Positions 1 through 25,000 of a stretch of 25,000 nt of DNA are shown here, in pieces. A program made the translations under genes and the position numbers. Under the pieces are notes generated by a model, which searched no databases, had not been told where the DNA came from, and saw nothing but the letters and a program-made list of their open reading frames with translations. Within the stretch, counting starts at the first letter, position 1; the number at the start of each line of letters is the position of its first letter. This stretch comes from Chrysomallon squamiferum (Eukaryota; Mollusca; Gastropoda; Neomphalida; Peltospiridae): the NCBI GenBank assembly GCA_012295275.1, contig CM022676.1:14216685-14241684 (forward strand). The letters are read 5' to 3'.

Positions 1-575
1 TCTCGCGGACTTAGTGAAAACAACGTAACAGTCACTGTGACGTCAGACAGTTCTTACATGACAGCTACACATAACGTAAATCACAATCAAAAACTGTGGG
101 AGGTAAAATTCTTTAGGTTAACATCGCTCATCCAACCTTTGAGGGTGGGGCTCCCCTGGGGATCAGTTGTAACACGAATATGAAATCAGGTTTCAGATTG
201 TGACGTCTTCAGAAATCTACGAAGTGAATGAATATGTTATTGGTTTTTTTTTTCTGTCTTGTTGCCGGAATCTCTCTGTCTTACTAGCTTATCTGTCATT
301 TCTTATCTTTATGTATCCATCTTTCTATCTGTCTGTTTGTCTATATCTCTGTTTGCTCACGTATATGTATATAAGTAAATATGTATGGAAGTATGTATGT
401 ATACAGTTTATAAATATGTATATGTGCCTGTGAGTATATATATTAAACTTACATAACGATAATTTAGAATAATATAAAAATGTGTTAATATCTCTTCAAA
501 AGAATGACTATTTAATTCGATAAAAATTAAATATTTTAGCTATCATTATTATTACACAATCTGTAATTCATAATT

Positions 576-602
576 CAATAATAATAATAACAATAACAAC
601 AA

Positions 603-634
<32 letters not shown>

Positions 635-725
635 ATACTACTACTACTAATACTACTACTACTACTAAATAATAATAATACTAATAATATACTAATAATA
701 ATAAGAAGAAGAATAATAAGAAGAA
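576..725. repeat. Compound trinucleotide microsatellite (AAT/ACT/AAG)
   Basis: The stretch is a run of AAT, AAC, ACT and AAG triplets. Open frames across it on the minus strand (poly-Ser and poly-Ile) are products of the repeat and not genes. Confidence 0.85.
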
Positions 726-987
726 GACGTATCAGTGTAATGTAGATGTACTGGGCTTGGTGTGTTTGGCTGTCTCCAATAAACCAACCGTGCTGACTGT
801 CTGTCATTAAAGAGATCGTTGATGAAACAGATGATTTGATTGGTGGACGCGGATAACCAATAAGAGATAACGAAACTTCGTTAGAAAACGTCGGTCGTTT
901 CATGTGACTATATGAACCCTGCAAACCACGTTCAGCAGACACACGATATTTTTTTTTCAAATGAAAGTCAATAGTATTAAAAAAAAA

Positions 988-1009
988 ATATATATATATA
1001 TATATATAT
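988..1009. repeat. (AT)n microsatellite
   Basis: About 11 AT steps follow a short A run. Confidence 0.85.
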
Positions 1010-2455
1010 TAATGATATAGATCGAATTTCATTTTCTGCTTCAGTGTGTAAAGAGTTAAGAAAATATTCGTGATGAATGGAAGCGTTTGTTCCATCATGT
1101 GACGCGGCTTTGTGCGTACGAGAGTCAGATAAAGTGTATGTACAGTTAATTACGTAGAGTTTATCGACAGTCGATAGTTCTGTGACATACAGCGTGTAGC
1201 TTACTGGGTTATTAATAAGCGTACAATAAGAGTCAATTGAAAGACAGAGCTGTGAATCAAACCATCGAGAACCAGACTAAATATTAATTTCAATTAAGCA
1301 AAACGGTTCGTGTATAAATTTGAATGAACCGGAAATCGAAAATTTTGGAGAATTTGAAATAGGAAAAAGAAATTTTGAAAAGATGAGCAAACTTGACGAG
1401 AATTCGTCAGTTTTGGAGAGTCGAGATACGAAAACTGAAGAAAAGAACGATTCTTGAGAGACACAATAAGAAATTAGAATGGAGCCGTTATTTCAAAATT
1501 TTACAGAATTTCTGTAAAAATAATTCTTTGAGTGAAATTATGCTAAACAACATAATAATTTAAATTTCAATACAAAAATTAAAAACTATTTTTTAAATTT
1601 ATAAAAGCAAAATCGACGGAAACATTTAAAATGATTTTGACATTGAAGTCAAATAATTCTGAAGCTATTTTAATGAACGTCAGACACGGTAACAATTAGA
1701 AAGAGAATGAAGTAACTGTGGCGACATAAAATTGTTATAAATTTCATTTTATTCCTCATCTTCTTTTTCTCGTTTTCTGTCTAATAATATTTTTCTTCTC
1801 GTGAACGGTTTTAGTAAAACGATCACCATAGTCTGCTCGATATTGTCAGGTATCATGTTTGTAGTTTATTATCAGTTCCAGCTTGTAGGAGATTTTTGTT
1901 ACTTGCAACCACGGAGAGACAGGGAGAGAAAATAAAAAATAGGTAAGACGTGCTGGTTTATTGACGTGTTTCACGTTGTTTAACTCGGACCAAACATCGA
2001 TTTATTTTCATTTCTGTGAACACAATATTAGCCACATAGAAAGCATCTATTGATTGTGGAATAGTGACAAAGATACGCGGGCTGTTTAGACTTATTGTGT
2101 TTGTCGTGCACACTCAGATAGGTGGAAAGACTGCAGAGCTTTTAACATCTGCAAGATTACGGAAGAAACGTTCAAGATTAAAAGCCCAGTAAAAAACAAG
2201 TGGGAAATAATCGATAGAAAGAAAGACATATCAGTCTGAAAGTAAAGGATGTGACTGCTTGAGAAAACAGTTTTAACGATTCTTTCATTTTCCTCCTCAT
2301 TTTAAACTTCCTTTTTGTTGCGTTAAAAACACAAACGACGATTCATCATCTTTCTTAGGAAACGTCTCTGAACCTTGTAGTGATGCATGATGCCGCTGAC
2401 GAAATGCAGTCGTTGAAGACGTTGGAACGACGTCCTGGCGTACATGGATAGAGTC

Positions 2456-2479
2456 TTTTTTTTTTTTTTTTTTTTTTTT
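2456..2479. repeat. T24 homopolymer
   Basis: An uninterrupted T run. On the minus strand it reads as poly-Lys within an artefactual frame. Confidence 0.9.
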
Positions 2480-3047
2480 CTGTTTTTCCAGCTCTGAAAT
2501 AATGGAACAATATTCATTCAAGTGGAAACATTCATTCAGTGATGACATCGGTTTAACGTTGTCTGGAAACGAGTTCTGATTCCTAAGAAATGGGAAAATC
2601 TTTGCCAAGTTTACAGTCTGTTCTTAAAATAGAACTGGAAAAAGCAAATTTACATGTTTAGAGGGTTATCTAGATTTTTAATTTTAATTTTTTTTTCACC
2701 TTGATATTGTTTTATTTTTAGGTAATTTTAATTTTTTAATTAACTGTAATAAAAACTGTTAGAAGCAAACAGGAACACCATTAAACCTCTGGACAAGAAG
2801 AGATGCGGTTACAGACCACTGTGTGAACTAGCAGTAAAACATGATAAACACAATAACTGAGAAAAACTACTTCAACGTGAACTAGCAGTAAAACACGATA
2901 ACTGAGAAAAACTACTTCAACGTGAACTAGCAGTAAAACATGATAAACACGATAACTGAGAAAAACTACTTCAACGTGAACTAGCAGTAAAACATGATAA
3001 ACACGATAACTCAGAAGAACTACTTCAACGTGAACTATCAGTAAAAC

Positions 3048-24994
<21,947 letters not shown>

Positions 24995-25000
24995 TTTTAA

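Larger units (their letters stand above)
1..2825. other. 5' non-coding region upstream of the cyclase exons
   Basis: No coding exon is supported here. The stretch is AT-rich, with short reading frames made of low-complexity sequence. It holds a pyrimidine-rich patch with TCTG/TATC-like steps (about 245-360), an AAT/ACT tract, a short TA tract and a 24-base T run. CCAAT-type pentamers occur near 777, 839 and 856 and a TATAAA-like string near 1313, but nothing ties them to a start site. A donor-like TAG|GTAAGA occurs near 1940 and could belong to an untranslated exon. This could equally be promoter, 5' UTR exon plus intron, or intergenic DNA. Confidence 0.5.

Overview
This window is metazoan nuclear DNA: AT-rich, dominated by microsatellites and minisatellites, with a few GC-rich coding exons split by GT-AG introns. 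The one gene I can identify firmly is a membrane guanylate cyclase whose sensor is a NIT (nitrate/nitrite-sensing) domain, with no kinase-homology domain. NIT-type guanylate cyclases are known from invertebrates, including the annelid Platynereis, and are not part of the vertebrate receptor-cyclase set. Together with the repeat-stuffed introns this suggests a marine invertebrate, most likely a lophotrochozoan (mollusc or annelid). I cannot name the species.

Layout. 1-2825 is non-coding, AT-rich 5' sequence with short microsatellites. 2826-3088 is a 54-bp minisatellite whose last copy contains the proposed start codon. The cyclase runs on the + strand in six coding exons: 3048-3726, 17062-17769, 18127-18288, 18556-18654, 20815-20905 and 24890-24994. 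Introns are 13,335, 357, 267, 2,160 and 3,984 bp. Intron 1 carries a 32-bp array (22 exact-length copies), a 44-bp E-box-bearing array (about 20 copies) and many di- and trinucleotide tracts. Intron 5 carries a 15-bp array (about 56 copies) and, on the opposite strand at 24149-24334, a possible small secreted cysteine-rich peptide gene or first exon.

The spliced product would be about 614 residues: short cytoplasmic N-terminus, TM1 (about 41-62), extracellular all-helical NIT domain, TM2 (about 336-357), signalling helix, then a complete class III guanylate cyclase domain with all expected metal, purine-specificity and transition-state residues. One base is missing in exon 5 (T run at 20870-20872 or just upstream). 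As written, the frame stops at 20874-20876. Adding one base gives exactly 615 codons including stop, so this is either an assembly error or a real loss-of-function allele.

Several gene edges sit in repeats. The 5' edge of exon 1 is the last unit of a minisatellite. Two splice acceptors (exons 2 and 3) are built from (TTA)n-(TTG)n tracts. Introns 1, 2 and 3 each begin with degenerate tandem repeats at or just after the donor. No rRNA, tRNA, CRISPR array or transposon coding sequence was recognised.
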